64,000 nt of DNA from Bosea sp. Tri-49 (GCF_003952665.1 NZ_CP017947.1:62001-126000); one strand, 5' to 3'; counted from the stretch's first letter, positions 1 through 6,989 are shown. Notes: generated by a model from the letters alone, not told the origin. Numbers and translations: made by a program.

Positions 1-91
1 CCAGCTTTACCCGATCGACCAATCCTTCTTCGGCGACAATATCGAGTAACCGATCGAGAAGCCTGACTTCTACAAGCCTCTTCTTAGACAT
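1..91 (-). CDS. hypothetical protein, N-terminal fragment cut by window edge
   Basis: An open reading frame enters from the left edge on the minus strand. It gives 30 residues from an ATG at 91 and starts MSKKRLVEVRLLD, with alternating charged and hydrophobic residues. A GAGG stands about 6 bases before this ATG. A second in-frame ATG at 97 directly abuts the GAGG and is less likely to be used. No family is recognisable from so little sequence. It lies downstream of, and in the same direction as, the DUF1236 gene, but a hairpin separates them. Confidence 0.4.
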   Translation of the reverse strand, partial: MSKKRLVEVRLLDRLLDIVAEEGLVDRVKL

Positions 92-155
92 AACCATCCT
101 CGTTAACATTGGCCTGCTGGAAGCGCGCAAGCGACAAACAGGCAAAGAATCAAGT

Positions 156-179
156 GGCCCCGCGCAGGCACACGGGGCC
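156..179 (-). terminator. possible terminator after the DUF1236 gene
   Basis: Arms GGCCCCG (156-162) and CGGGGCC (173-179) form a perfect 7-bp stem just past the stop codon of the long DUF1236 gene. On the minus strand only a modestly T-containing tail follows, so termination could be partial. Confidence 0.45.
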
Positions 180-188
180 GCTCTCAAA

Positions 189-1634
189 TCACTCGATCAC
201 GACAACGATCTCACGACTTTTCGGGTCAACGATCAGCACGTCGTCGCCGATCAGCGCGTAGTGAAGGCCGCGCAACTGCTGGTCCTGCTGCTCGACCTCC
301 GGAGGAAGCGGTCGCAAGACAACCTGCGTCGGCAGGACCGCACCCTTCAAGCCGTCGACACCCTGGATTTCGCCTGGACGGGCATCGGCCAGGATCATTC
401 GCGCAAGTTCGTGCCGGTCCGTTGTCCCGTTCGACGCAGCTGGACTGGCTGCCGCCCTCGCGTCGGCAGGTGCTGCGGCCGCCGAGCGCGGAGCGTTCTT
501 GTCGACAACATCGACGATGCGGCGTGTGCGCGGCTCAACGACCGCCACCTCCTCGCTCTCCGTCATGACGTACTGGTAGCCGCGCCAATCCGGATGACGC
601 GCGATCACCTCGTCGGGAAGGTCGTAATAGGGCACGCCGACTGGCAGGATGGCGCCTTGGCGGAAAACCACCGTATCCGGCCGGTTCCAGCGCCGGACAT
701 CACGCCGACGCTCGAAGGCCGCGTATATGTCGACGCTGCCACCTCTACCGCCGCCGCCACGATCGATCACCTCCACAATGCGCCGGCTGCGCGGATCGAC
801 GATGACGATGTCCCGCTCCGAGACTGTATAGCGATAGTCACGGTATTGCGGCCGGATCGCAGCAATATCACTTGGCAATGGCTGTAGTTGGACGCGCGAC
901 GGCAATTCGGCGCCGACGGAGACGGAAACCCCGAGATTCTGGACAGGGCGGACCTCGTTACGCTCAACACGCTGGCGGACCGTGTCGGCGATGCGTTGAT
1001 TGTCGCCGGCCCCTACCTGGGCGTTGTCGCTGTTCTGGCCGCTTGGCAAAGCGCGGTTCTGAGCAGGTTGTTGGATGGTTCCCCCGGGCTGCGTCGTGAC
1101 CGGCCGCTGTGCATTGGTGGCCGGCCTCTGCTGATCGTCCTGCTTTGGAGCCGACTGGGCCGTACTGGGTGTACTCGGCCGACCCTCCGGCCGCTGCGGC
1201 TGGGCAGTTTCAGGAGACTGAGGCGTACGATTCTCGGGCTGCGCCTGATCAGACGATCTGCGGCCGTTGCGATCATCCTGTCGCTCGCGCTGTGCCTGAT
1301 CGCGTTGCAGCTGCTCGTCTCGCCGCTGCTCCTGCTGAGCGCGCGGGCTCGGAGCCTGATCGGGCCGCTCGCGCTGAGCCTGGTCCCGATCGCGTCGCTG
1401 GGTCGGGCCGCGCTGCGGGTCCTGGCTTGGCTGGATGTCGCGGCGCTCAATGGCCGGCGATTCCGTGCGCTGTGTCGGGGCCCGATCTGGATCAAGCGCG
1501 CGCCCCGGGGCTTCGCGCGGTGGACGCTCCACCCGGACTGGCCCATCCCCCGGGGCCACGATGACTGGTTGTGCCCATGCGACCCCAGCGTGGGCCATGA
1601 TCGCAATGGTGGCGATGCCAGCAAATTGTTTCAT
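189..1634 (-). CDS. exported protein with three DUF1236 repeats
   Basis: Encodes 481 residues. The start is the ATG at 1634 because AGGGAGG stands 6 bases upstream and a signal peptide (MKQFAGIATIAIMAHAGVAWA) follows at once; an upstream in-frame extension has neither. After the signal comes a long low-complexity stretch rich in Arg, Gln, Asp and Pro (about residues 30-230), then three copies of a roughly 50-residue DUF1236 unit. Each unit has a pattern like PLP...YRY....IVIVDPRSRRIVEVI, and the last one ends the protein. DUF1236 proteins are periplasmic or envelope proteins of Rhizobiales with no settled biochemical role. The neighbouring gene is a one-repeat DUF1236 protein on the same strand. 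The disordered Arg/Gln region resembles a polyelectrolyte linker and suggests cell-envelope interaction, which is an inference. Confidence 0.85.
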   Translation of the reverse strand: MKQFAGIATIAIMAHAGVAWAQPVIVAPGDGPVRVERPPREAPGRALDPDRAPTQRTESPAIERRDIQPSQDPQRGPTQRRDRDQAQRERPDQAPSPRAQQEQRRDEQLQRDQAQRERQDDRNGRRSSDQAQPENRTPQSPETAQPQRPEGRPSTPSTAQSAPKQDDQQRPATNAQRPVTTQPGGTIQQPAQNRALPSGQNSDNAQVGAGDNQRIADTVRQRVERNEVRPVQNLGVSVSVGAELPSRVQLQPLPSDIAAIRPQYRDYRYTVSERDIVIVDPRSRRIVEVIDRGGGGRGGSVDIYAAFERRRDVRRWNRPDTVVFRQGAILPVGVPYYDLPDEVIARHPDWRGYQYVMTESEEVAVVEPRTRRIVDVVDKNAPRSAAAAPADARAAASPAASNGTTDRHELARMILADARPGEIQGVDGLKGAVLPTQVVLRPLPPEVEQQDQQLRGLHYALIGDDVLIVDPKSREIVVVIE

Positions 1635-1748
1635 GGAATCCTCCCTGAACTCAGGCGCCGGCACCTCGAAGAAAAAGTGGAAGCATGTCCCTGCTGACTG
1701 AGGGACGGAGGCACCTTCGAAGTTGCCGCTCGACCTGTGAAAGAACGA

Positions 1749-1772
1749 GCCCCGCAAAAGGCGATGCGGGGC
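1749..1772 (-). terminator. terminator after the short DUF1236 gene
   Basis: Arms GCCCCGC (1749-1755) and GCGGGGC (1766-1772) form a stem 10 bases past the stop of the 1782-2195 gene. On the minus strand the stem is followed by TCGTTCTTTC, a plausible intrinsic-terminator tail. Confidence 0.65.
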
Positions 1773-1781
1773 CCACTTTGC

Positions 1782-2195
1782 TCAGTCGATGATCTGGACG
1801 ACCTTGCGCGATTTTGGTTCGACCAGCACGGTTCGATTGTTCACCACCGTATACCGATAACCCTTTGCGCCATACTCCGCAGGGACCTCGCGATAGGTCA
1901 CGCCCCGCTCTGGCAGCACCGCGCCGACACGGACTTCTTCGGCATAGGTGTAGGAGGGAACGCGCTGTTCGGTCACATAGGTTTTGAACCGCGGCGTGTT
2001 GTCCCCGATGATGCCGCCGACGACGGCTCCGCCCACGCCGCCGACGACCGCCCCGACCGGCCCGCCAACGACCGCGCCGCCGACAGCTCCAGCGGCCGCG
2101 CCGCCAGCCGCACCACCCTGGGCGCCTTGGGGATTTTGTGCGAATGCCGCGACCGGAGCCAGTGCGATTGCGGCCGCGAGAATGATCTTCTTCAT
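1782..2195 (-). CDS. exported glycine-zipper DUF1236 protein
   Basis: Encodes 137 residues. A signal peptide (MKKIILAAAIALAPVAAFA) is followed by a Gly/Ala/Val-rich segment at about residues 25-65 made of GGAVVGG-type repeats, typical of glycine-zipper membrane-associating regions. One C-terminal DUF1236 unit ends KSRKVVQIID. AGGAG precedes the ATG. A GGAAC-N17-AGTT element lies about 40 bases upstream on the same strand, which points to control by an EcfG-type general stress sigma factor. DUF1236 function is unknown; a periplasmic or inner-membrane-associated stress role is inferred. Confidence 0.87.
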   Translation of the reverse strand: MKKIILAAAIALAPVAAFAQNPQGAQGGAAGGAAAGAVGGAVVGGPVGAVVGGVGGAVVGGIIGDNTPRFKTYVTEQRVPSYTYAEEVRVGAVLPERGVTYREVPAEYGAKGYRYTVVNNRTVLVEPKSRKVVQIID

Positions 2196-2231
2196 GAGTC
2201 GACTCCTGGTGACCCCCCAGATCGAGGTCCC

Positions 2232-2257
2232 AACTTAGAATCCTTGTAAAATGTTCC
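2232..2257 (-). promoter_or_regulatory. putative EcfG-type stress promoter of the short DUF1236 gene
   Basis: Read on the minus strand the site is GGAAC (2257-2253), 17 bases, then AGTT (2235-2232). The alphaproteobacterial EcfG consensus is GGAAC-N16/17-CGTT, so eight of nine specified bases match. The -10 element is about 37 bases from the ATG at 2195. Confidence 0.6.
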
Positions 2258-2263
2258 GAGGAG

Positions 2264-2607
2264 ATGATACCCCATATGCCAGCGGCGGCCGGGGCCAAGG
2301 TGGCGCTGGAGCCCTTCGCCGGCCTGGCCTATGTCAACCTGCATACGGACGGGCTGACGGAGACCGGTGGCGCCGCGGCGCTGACGGCCGCAGCGACGAC
2401 ACCAGCCTCGGCTACTCGACGCTGGGCCTACGCGCCTCGACCACGTTCGCACTGCAGGGCATGGACCTGACCTTGCGCGGCGGGCTGGCCTGGCGCCACG
2501 CTTTCGGCGACGTCACGCCGACCGCGGCGCTCGCCTTCGCCGGCAGCAGCTCATTCACCGTCGCCGGCCTGCCGATCGCACGGGACGCCGGCGCCGTCAG
2601 GTTCTGA
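2264..2607 (+). pseudogene. remnant of an autotransporter beta-barrel domain
   Basis: One frame (from 2264) encodes LEPFAGLAYVNLHTDGL and GGAAALTA, then the homology moves to another frame encoding LGYSTLGLRASTTF, LRGGLAWRHAFGD and TPTAALAFA. Together these match the end of an autotransporter barrel and closely resemble the intact one at 23990-24290 in this window (LEPYAQLALIHV, GFTTLGLRTEA, LGWRHGFGELTPTAKTAFA). At least one frameshift interrupts it. A stop falls before the last beta strands and no passenger domain is present. It is a dead fragment. Confidence 0.8.
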
Positions 2608-2626
2608 TAGGGGTTTGGTAGGACGC

Positions 2627-2839
2627 TTAGAACGCGATCGCCAGAGCGAGGGCGATGACAAGTAGTAAAGGACCCATCCACTTGAAATGACGAGCCAGCG
2701 ACGTAACCCAAATGGGCTGGTTGGCGGCATTGCCAGGCAACGGCAGATAGCCAAGGCCGACTGCCGTCATCCACAGGCCCGCGCAAAACATGATCAACTC
2801 GTCGATATAAGCTGCGATCATAACCATTGCCTTCGGCAT
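2627..2839 (-). CDS. small two-segment membrane protein
   Basis: Encodes 70 residues from the ATG at 2839. Two hydrophobic segments, about residues 14-34 (LIMFCAGLWMTAVGLGYLPL) and 55-70 (GPLLLVIALALAIAF), are joined by a polar loop with basic residues. The reading frame continues upstream to a TTG, and no strong Shine-Dalgarno sequence decides the start. No family is recognised. The position beside the autotransporter relic gives no functional clue. Confidence 0.5.
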   Translation of the reverse strand: MPKAMVMIAAYIDELIMFCAGLWMTAVGLGYLPLPGNAANQPIWVTSLARHFKWMGPLLLVIALALAIAF

Positions 2840-2966
2840 GAGGGCGCGTCTTTTGACGCGCAATCTGCAGGCAGAGGCAAAAAAACCTCGTAAATGGTGC
2901 GCCCAATCTCAAGAGCGCGCGCGGTACTCTGCGCGAACCGGTATTAATCCAGTCAGGAGGATCGCA

Positions 2967-3383
2967 GTGGCTAAGACGATCAATGCCATCGACCAGTACG
3001 TCGGAAACCGGGTTCGCTTACGACGTAGGACCCTTGGCTTCACTCAGCGCCAACTCGCAAAAGCCGTCGGTGTCTCCTTCCAGCAGATCGGGCCCTACGA
3101 GAACGGTATCTATCGGATCACCGCCGGCCGACTGGAGCAGATTGCAAAAGCGCTCAGCGTAACGCCATCCTTTTTCTTTGAACAAGACGTCTCCGGCCAT
3201 CAGGTACCCTCAGAAGAGATTGCGGCGACCTTGCGGGCCACGGCCGAAGGAGTTGAGTTGATCAAGGCCTTCTCACGTATCCGCTGCCCCCGGATGCGTC
3301 GCACTGTAATCGGTATCATCGGGCAACTGGCCGAGGAGGCAGTAGGCGGCCCGGTTTCGGAACAGCTTTCGCAAGCCGAGTGA
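2967..3383 (+). CDS. XRE-family helix-turn-helix regulator
   Basis: Encodes 138 residues from a GTG start at 2967. An exact AGGAGG at 2955-2960 fixes this start, and the upstream frame extension lacks a ribosome site. An HTH_3 (Cro/CI) domain spans about residues 10-70: NRVRLRRRTLGFTQRQLAKAVGVSFQQIGPYENG, with Q-x-L-A and Y-E-N-G landmarks. A short C-terminal region follows (VELIKAFSRI) that is typical of the abundant alphaproteobacterial 130-145-residue XRE regulators. It presumably binds DNA as a dimer; targets are unknown. It is a single gene with no obvious operon partner. Confidence 0.85.
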   Translation: MAKTINAIDQYVGNRVRLRRRTLGFTQRQLAKAVGVSFQQIGPYENGIYRITAGRLEQIAKALSVTPSFFFEQDVSGHQVPSEEIAATLRATAEGVELIKAFSRIRCPRMRRTVIGIIGQLAEEAVGGPVSEQLSQAE

Positions 3384-3545
3384 CGGTCAGTACCGGCCGA
3401 AAGCATGCGCAATAGCATCCGAGCTACCGAATAAAAGCGCGGCAGGCGAGCCCGCGTACCGGGTCCAAGCTACTCCAGGCGCCGCACACTAAACTCGCTT
3501 CAGTGTCCGCGATTATAGAAAGCGAGCGTACGGAGATGATAACCG

Positions 3546-3740
3546 CTCGCCGATGGGTGCTGGGAGACGACTGCACCGGCGAGAGGCATGGCGCTGGTTG
3601 GGGAGCGCCGAGATCAAGCTAGCACGCTGCGTCGGAGGGAAAAGGCCCAGGTTCGTCCTCTGGACGAATTCGAGCTACTGGCTCTGAAGGGCTGCCTCTC
3701 GCCGACGAGGACCGGGGGAGATGCAAGTCGGCGAGAGGCA
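3546..3740 (-). repeat. hairpin cluster, copy A (C-rich loops on minus strand)
   Basis: Three hairpins lie in about 195 bases. One is at 3693-3740 with a perfect 14-bp stem (TGCCTCTCGCCGAC with GTCGGCGAGAGGCA) and a 20-base loop. One is at 3590-3609 (GGCGCT with AGCGCC, 8-base loop). One is at 3546-3583 with a decayed arm (CTCGCC with GGCGAG). On the minus strand the loops are C-rich (TCTCCCCCGG, CCCCAACC, TCTCCCAG) and so resemble anti-Shine-Dalgarno loops. A related cluster lies at 7592-7789. The region 3384-3778 has no supported gene. Whether it is a small RNA, a repeat element or a 3' untranslated region is open. Confidence 0.55.
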
Positions 3741-3778
3741 TGGCGCGAGGATCCCGAGAGCGCCGGGCTATGAACTGG

Positions 3779-4041
3779 CTAGTCGTCGGCGGGTTCCTCA
3801 GGCGCCCCAGCTTTTCTCCGGCCGCGGCCTTTGAAGTCGAGCGAAGCGCGATAGACCTCATCACCGGCCTGATCTTGAACTCGTACCTTGAAGTGGGCTC
3901 GCTCGCCGTTCGGAAGAGTTTCCTTCGCCATGTCAACGAGCGACCGCTGTGCGTCATCGGTCGCTGCTTGCTCGCTGGGGAAGTCCATCGACTGGCGGGC
4001 AGATCGCTCGGGTCTTTGGTTATCACCCGGTATTTAGGCAT
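3779..4041 (-). pseudogene. frameshifted small DUF6894-like stress gene, copy A
   Basis: From the ATG at 4041 the frame reads MPKYRVITKDPSDL, then loses phase. The homologous remainder continues one frame over as MDFPSEQAATDDAQRSLVDM, then LPNGERAHFKVRVQDQAG and EVYRASLDFKGRG, to a stop at 3779. Comparison with copy B at 7827-7957 shows a 1-base deletion near 3990-4015. The layout resembles small DUF6894-type proteins (about 80 residues), although the family call is tentative. Translation could restart at an internal ATG (3988) and give a 69-residue product, so residual function is possible. Confidence 0.65.
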
Positions 4042-4062
4042 AGCGCTTCTCCTCAGGCGAGG

Positions 4063-4087
4063 AATGCTCCGAATCCCGTCAGGTTCC
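4063..4087 (-). promoter_or_regulatory. possible EcfG-type promoter of the copy A gene
   Basis: On the minus strand: GGAAC (4087-4083), 16 bases, CATT (4066-4063). The spacing is right and the -10 has one mismatch. The equivalent site upstream of copy B has lost 4 bases between the two boxes. Confidence 0.4.
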
Positions 4088-4232
4088 GATATCTCGCTAG
4101 GAAGCCCTCAATAGTGCGGCGAGCGCATCGATTTGGCGACTAGACGGGCCCAGGTTCGGTCGCAAAGTGCACAGACAGGCGCGCGAGGCAACGCGGCGGT
4201 TGCGTTGCTACCGCTCGTTTGGCTTCGCAATG

Positions 4233-4263
4233 AAAATGCCCGCCCCCCGTTAGGGTGGCGGGC
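4233..4263 (-). terminator. intrinsic terminator after csbD-like gene
   Basis: GCCCGCC and GGCGGGC arms (about 4238-4263) with an inner CCC/GGG extension form a strong GC stem. On the minus strand it is followed by ATTTTCATT. It lies about 40 bases after the stop of the CsbD-family gene. Confidence 0.7.
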
Positions 4264-4305
4264 CTCGTCGGAGCCCGGCTGGGCAGCGTGCGGGCTCAGG
4301 CGATA

Positions 4306-4509
4306 TCACCACGTCTGGCGGTTGTACCAATCGTCGACCTCGGTCCGGGCCTTGTCCTTCTCGATGCCGTAGCGCTCCTGAATTTTGCCCTCGAGCTGAT
4401 CGCGTTTGCCGGCTACGACGTCGAGATCATCATCCGTGAGCTTGCCCCACTGTTCCTTCACCTTGCCTTTAAGCTGCTTCCAGTTTCCTTCGACGCGATT
4501 CCAGTCCAT
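4306..4509 (-). CDS. CsbD family stress protein
   Basis: Encodes 67 residues from the ATG at 4509, with GTGGAG 7 bases upstream. It reads MDWNRVEGNWKQLKGKVKEQ, then WGKLTDDDL...GKRDQLEGKIQERYG, which is the standard CsbD/YjbJ layout and length. CsbD proteins are small, highly charged, stress-induced cytosolic proteins of unknown biochemistry, under sigma B control in Bacillus and general stress control in Proteobacteria. The upstream element at 4542-4566 agrees with that. Confidence 0.93.
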   Translation of the reverse strand: MDWNRVEGNWKQLKGKVKEQWGKLTDDDLDVVAGKRDQLEGKIQERYGIEKDKARTEVDDWYNRQTW

Positions 4510-4541
4510 TGGACACTCCACTGAATTCGGGTTGCGGTAAA

Positions 4542-4566
4542 AACGTCTCGAAACTGCGTTGGTTCG
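4542..4566 (-). promoter_or_regulatory. putative EcfG-type promoter of the CsbD-family gene
   Basis: On the minus strand: CGAAC (4566-4562), 16 bases, CGTT (4545-4542). It has one mismatch to GGAAC-N16-CGTT, and the -10 lies about 33 bases from the ATG. Confidence 0.5.
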
Positions 4567-4640
4567 ACGCAGAATTATGTTCACCGGAAAAATAAGCTGG
4601 CTCAGCGCACACCTGGTCGGAGGAGCCAACCCGGTGCGCA

Positions 4641-5183
4641 TCAAATTGCGCCGTATCGATGCGGCGTGGCTGTCTCATCGAAGCGGCTCCAACCGCTCTG
4701 TCGGTATTCTGCTAGACGAGCCTCACGGTCGATCGGCGTTGCGCCGTCCATGATGGCTTCGACTTCCGCCGCCCGACTATCTTCAGCCCGGACAGAAACG
4801 ACAGAGCCGCCTCTGCGAACAGTCTCGGCATAGTAATGCGCGCTGTCTTCGTCCTCTCCAGCGCTGGTCATCGCACCGATGATTCCGCCCGTGGCGCCGC
4901 CCGCCGCCGCTCCAGCCAGCGTCGAAGCCAGCCAACCGGCGGCGACCACGGGCCCGACGCCCGGGATCGCAAGCAGCCCCAGGCCAGCCAGCAAGCCGGC
5001 AGTCCCGCCGACCGCGGCGCCGATGCCAGCCCCCTCACCAGCATTGCTGTCGTCATTGTCTGCTTTTTCGTGACGCCCCAACAGACTGATGTCCGAACTG
5101 GCGACGCCGGCGGCCTCAAGCTGGTTCACGACGCCCTGGGCGGCGGCGTAATCATCATAGGCTCGAGTGATCGTGCGGGTCAT
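4641..5183 (-). CDS. general stress protein with glycine-zipper segment
   Basis: Encodes 180 residues with AAAAGGAGC before the ATG. The N-terminus (MTRTITRAYDDYAAAQGVVN, then LEAAGVASSDISLLGRH) matches the fold of heat-induced YflT/GsiB-type general stress domains. It is followed by a long Gly/Ala hydrophobic stretch (about residues 50-105, GIGAAVGGTAGLLAGLGLL) able to insert in membranes, and a C-terminal domain (AHYYAETVRRGGSVVSVRAE) where acidic and basic residues alternate. Similar proteins are found with CsbD and DUF892 genes in rhizobial stress islands. It sits 13 bases after the PepSY-like gene, so the two are probably cotranscribed from the promoter at 5539-5563. Confidence 0.82.
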   Translation of the reverse strand: MTRTITRAYDDYAAAQGVVNQLEAAGVASSDISLLGRHEKADNDDSNAGEGAGIGAAVGGTAGLLAGLGLLAIPGVGPVVAAGWLASTLAGAAAGGATGGIIGAMTSAGEDEDSAHYYAETVRRGGSVVSVRAEDSRAAEVEAIMDGATPIDREARLAEYRQSGWSRFDETATPHRYGAI

Positions 5184-5196
5184 TTGATGCTCCTTT

Positions 5197-5496
5197 TCAG
5201 TTGCGGGTGATGTTGCCGCGGTAATCGACTGAGACGGTCACCTGCGCGCCCGAATGTGTGGCGGTGCCCTTCCAGACACCGTTGTCGTCCTTCTTGAGCT
5301 CGCCGACGTTGGTGTAGCCGTTCGCCTCCAGGCGGCTCTTGGCCTGCCCCTCGGTGAAGCTATTCGCGCCGGGAAGCGGAGCGTTCGCATCGGCGGGCGC
5401 ATTCGGCGCAGGCGTTGGCGAAGTAGTGCTCGTCTGTGCAAGGCCGCCGACCGGAATCAGGGCGCACAAAGCCATCGTGAGAAGCGCACGTTTCAT
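5197..5496 (-). CDS. exported PepSY-like small protein
   Basis: Encodes 99 residues from the ATG at 5496. A signal peptide (MKRALLTMALCALIPVGGLA) is followed by a Thr/Pro/Ala-rich spacer and a C-terminal domain with SFTEGQAKSRLEANGYTNV, then KKDDNGVWKGTA and VTVSVDYRGNIT. This has the helix plus beta-sheet pattern of PepSY domains. PepSY proteins are periplasmic and often inhibitory or binding modules. A perfect GGAAC-N16-CGTT element stands 43 bases upstream, so strong general-stress control is likely. Confidence 0.8.
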   Translation of the reverse strand: MKRALLTMALCALIPVGGLAQTSTTSPTPAPNAPADANAPLPGANSFTEGQAKSRLEANGYTNVGELKKDDNGVWKGTATHSGAQVTVSVDYRGNITRN

Positions 5497-5538
5497 GATT
5501 ATCCCCATTTTTGAAGGCGCCGTGAGGCTGCTAATCAG

Positions 5539-5563
5539 AACGGCAGGCTGCTCAAGATGTTCC
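5539..5563 (-). promoter_or_regulatory. perfect EcfG-type stress promoter (PepSY-like and stress protein genes)
   Basis: On the minus strand: GGAAC (5563-5559), exactly 16 bases, CGTT (5542-5539). All nine consensus positions match. The -10 lies 43 bases from the ATG at 5496, and the next gene (4641-5183) follows without a gap for its own promoter. Confidence 0.75.
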
Positions 5564-5602
5564 CGCGAATGAGGAATTTTCAGGCGGTTGGCTCCGGCCT
5601 CG

Positions 5603-5857
5603 TTAATCGCGCTTGAGCTTGACGAGGTTTCCCGGCAGGCCCGCCACCGGAAGGTCATCCGAGCTGCGGTTCGTCCCCGGGGCTGGATTGGCTTGGGGCC
5701 CGTGCTTGTTTTCGCCAGCGTGATCCTCATCCCACTGGCGAAGCGCTGCGATCAAACTCTTCAGTTCTTCTGCCGCAGCTGAATCTTCAGGAGCATCGCT
5801 CAAAGCGTTGGCGCGCTCGGCCGCCGCCGCATACTCAGTATGTGATTGAATTAGCAT
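5603..5857 (-). CDS. hypothetical small protein, stress-island member
   Basis: Encodes 84 residues from the ATG at 5857, preceded by TGGAGA. It starts MLIQSHTEYAAAAERANALSD and has a helix-rich acidic first half (PEDSAAAEELKSLIAALRQWDEDH) and a polar Gly/Pro/Asn-rich tail ending KLKRD. Similar short proteins are common in rhizobia but have no assigned role. It is transcribed divergently from the DUF892 gene, with a shared two-way stress promoter between them at 5910-5936. Confidence 0.7.
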   Translation of the reverse strand: MLIQSHTEYAAAAERANALSDAPEDSAAAEELKSLIAALRQWDEDHAGENKHGPQANPAPGTNRSSDDLPVAGLPGNLVKLKRD

Positions 5858-5909
5858 TGAATCTCCAGTCCGAATGCGCCTCGCGCGAAGGAGGCCGCAA
5901 GTTAGTACT

Positions 5910-5936
5910 GGAACCGCGCGCTGCTCCCTTCGTTCC
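5910..5936. promoter_or_regulatory. two-way EcfG-type stress promoter
   Basis: On the plus strand: GGAAC (5910-5914), 16 bases, CGTT (5931-5934), a full consensus match facing the DUF892 gene. On the minus strand: GGAAC (5936-5932), 16 bases, GGTT (5915-5912), one mismatch, facing the 5603-5857 gene. The two promoters overlap almost completely. Confidence 0.72.
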
Positions 5937-5966
5937 ATGGCTCTCAGCCGGACAAGGGAGAGCCAG

Positions 5967-6473
5967 ATGGCCAGCGAACCGAAGACCCTGAACGACCTTT
6001 TCTGGGATACGCTCAAGGACATCTATTACGCCGAAAAGCAGATTCTGAAGGCCTTGCCGAAAATGGCGAAGGCGGCCAAATCGCCCGAGCTCAAGCAGGC
6101 CTTCGAGAAGCATCAGGTCGAGACCGAGATCCATGTCGATCGCCTAGGCGACGTATTCGAGATCATCGGCAAGGCGCCGCGTGGCAAGACTTGCGACGCC
6201 ATCCTCGGCATTATCGACGAGGGTAAATCCATCATGGAGGAGTTCGAGGGCAGTCCGGCGCTCGATGCCGGCCTCCTCGCCGCCGCGCAAGCCGTCGAAC
6301 ACTATGAGATCTCACGCTACGGGACGCTGAAGGCATGGGCCCAGGAACTCGGCCTCGGCAATGCAGCGAAGCTTTTCGATCAGACGCTGACCGAGGAGTT
6401 GAAGACCGATCAAGCGCTGTCCCAACTGGGCGAAAGCAAGGTCAACAAGCAAGCTCAGCCCAAGGCCGCCTGA
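5967..6473 (+). CDS. DUF892 / YciE-type ferritin-like protein
   Basis: Encodes 168 residues from the ATG at 5967 with GGGAGAG upstream. The start matches the family pattern: KTLNDLFWDTLKDIYYAEKQ, then ILKALPKMAKAA. Further conserved parts are FEKHQVETEIHVDRL, DAGLLAAAQAVEHYEISRYG and LFDQTLTEELKTD. The E-x6-Y, E-x2-H and E-H-Y-E positions form the four-helix di-iron ferritin-like site. YciE/DUF892 proteins are stress-induced and widespread, with uncertain substrate. A perfect EcfG-type promoter (5910-5934) and a strong terminator (6481-6513) make it a single-gene transcription unit. Confidence 0.93.
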   Translation: MASEPKTLNDLFWDTLKDIYYAEKQILKALPKMAKAAKSPELKQAFEKHQVETEIHVDRLGDVFEIIGKAPRGKTCDAILGIIDEGKSIMEEFEGSPALDAGLLAAAQAVEHYEISRYGTLKAWAQELGLGNAAKLFDQTLTEELKTDQALSQLGESKVNKQAQPKAA

Positions 6474-6480
6474 CGTTGTC

Positions 6481-6513
6481 GCGGCCTCGGTTCGCCGGGG
6501 CCGCCCATTTTTT
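6481..6513 (+). terminator. intrinsic terminator after DUF892 gene
   Basis: GCGGCCTCGG and CCGGGGCCGC pair across a TTCG tetraloop with one wobble, followed by CCATTTTTT. It is a textbook Rho-independent terminator 7 bases after the stop. Confidence 0.9.
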
Positions 6514-6524
6514 GCGAGTGCGCG

Positions 6525-6989
6525 ATGCCAGACAAAACCGATCCGATTTCACATCTCGGCCAGTCGTCTTTCTTCACCCGTCTGTCGCAGACCATAGCCC
6601 GCTACGCCGGAAAGCCCGCGACATCGTTCATTGCGCTTTCGGTAGTGATAGTGTGGGCACTGTCAGGGCCCCTCTTCGGCTTCAACGACACTTGGCAGCT
6701 GGTAATCAATACGTCGACCACGATCATCACCTTTCTGATGGTCTTTGTGATCCAGAATAGCCAGAACCGCGACACGGCTGCGATGCAGATCAAACTCGAC
6801 GAGCTCCTTTCTAAGGTGGAAGGCGCGCGCGAAGAGTTGATGGATCTCGAGGAACTGGACGAGGAGAAGCTGGCTGCGATCCGCGATGAGTACGAGCGAC
6901 GGGCCCGCCGAGCCCGCGACAAGCCAGAGTGCAATATGCCGGGCATTTCGAGTGGGAGGATCGATGACGCAGAAGCAGCCCGTGAATGA
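6525..6989 (+). CDS. low-affinity iron permease family membrane protein
   Basis: Encodes 154 residues. Two membrane segments (about residues 35-53, FIALSVVIVWALSGPLFGF, and 60-77, TSTTIITFLMVFVIQNSQN) precede the conserved NRDTAAMQIKLDELL and an acidic coiled C-terminus (LMDLEELDEEKL). This is the standard short form of the PF04120 family, called low-affinity iron permease by distant similarity to fungal Fet4. Transport by the bacterial proteins is not well shown. The gene overlaps the following CinA-type gene by 26 bases, so the two are translationally coupled. Confidence 0.88.
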   Translation: MPDKTDPISHLGQSSFFTRLSQTIARYAGKPATSFIALSVVIVWALSGPLFGFNDTWQLVINTSTTIITFLMVFVIQNSQNRDTAAMQIKLDELLSKVEGAREELMDLEELDEEKLAAIRDEYERRARRARDKPECNMPGISSGRIDDAEAARE

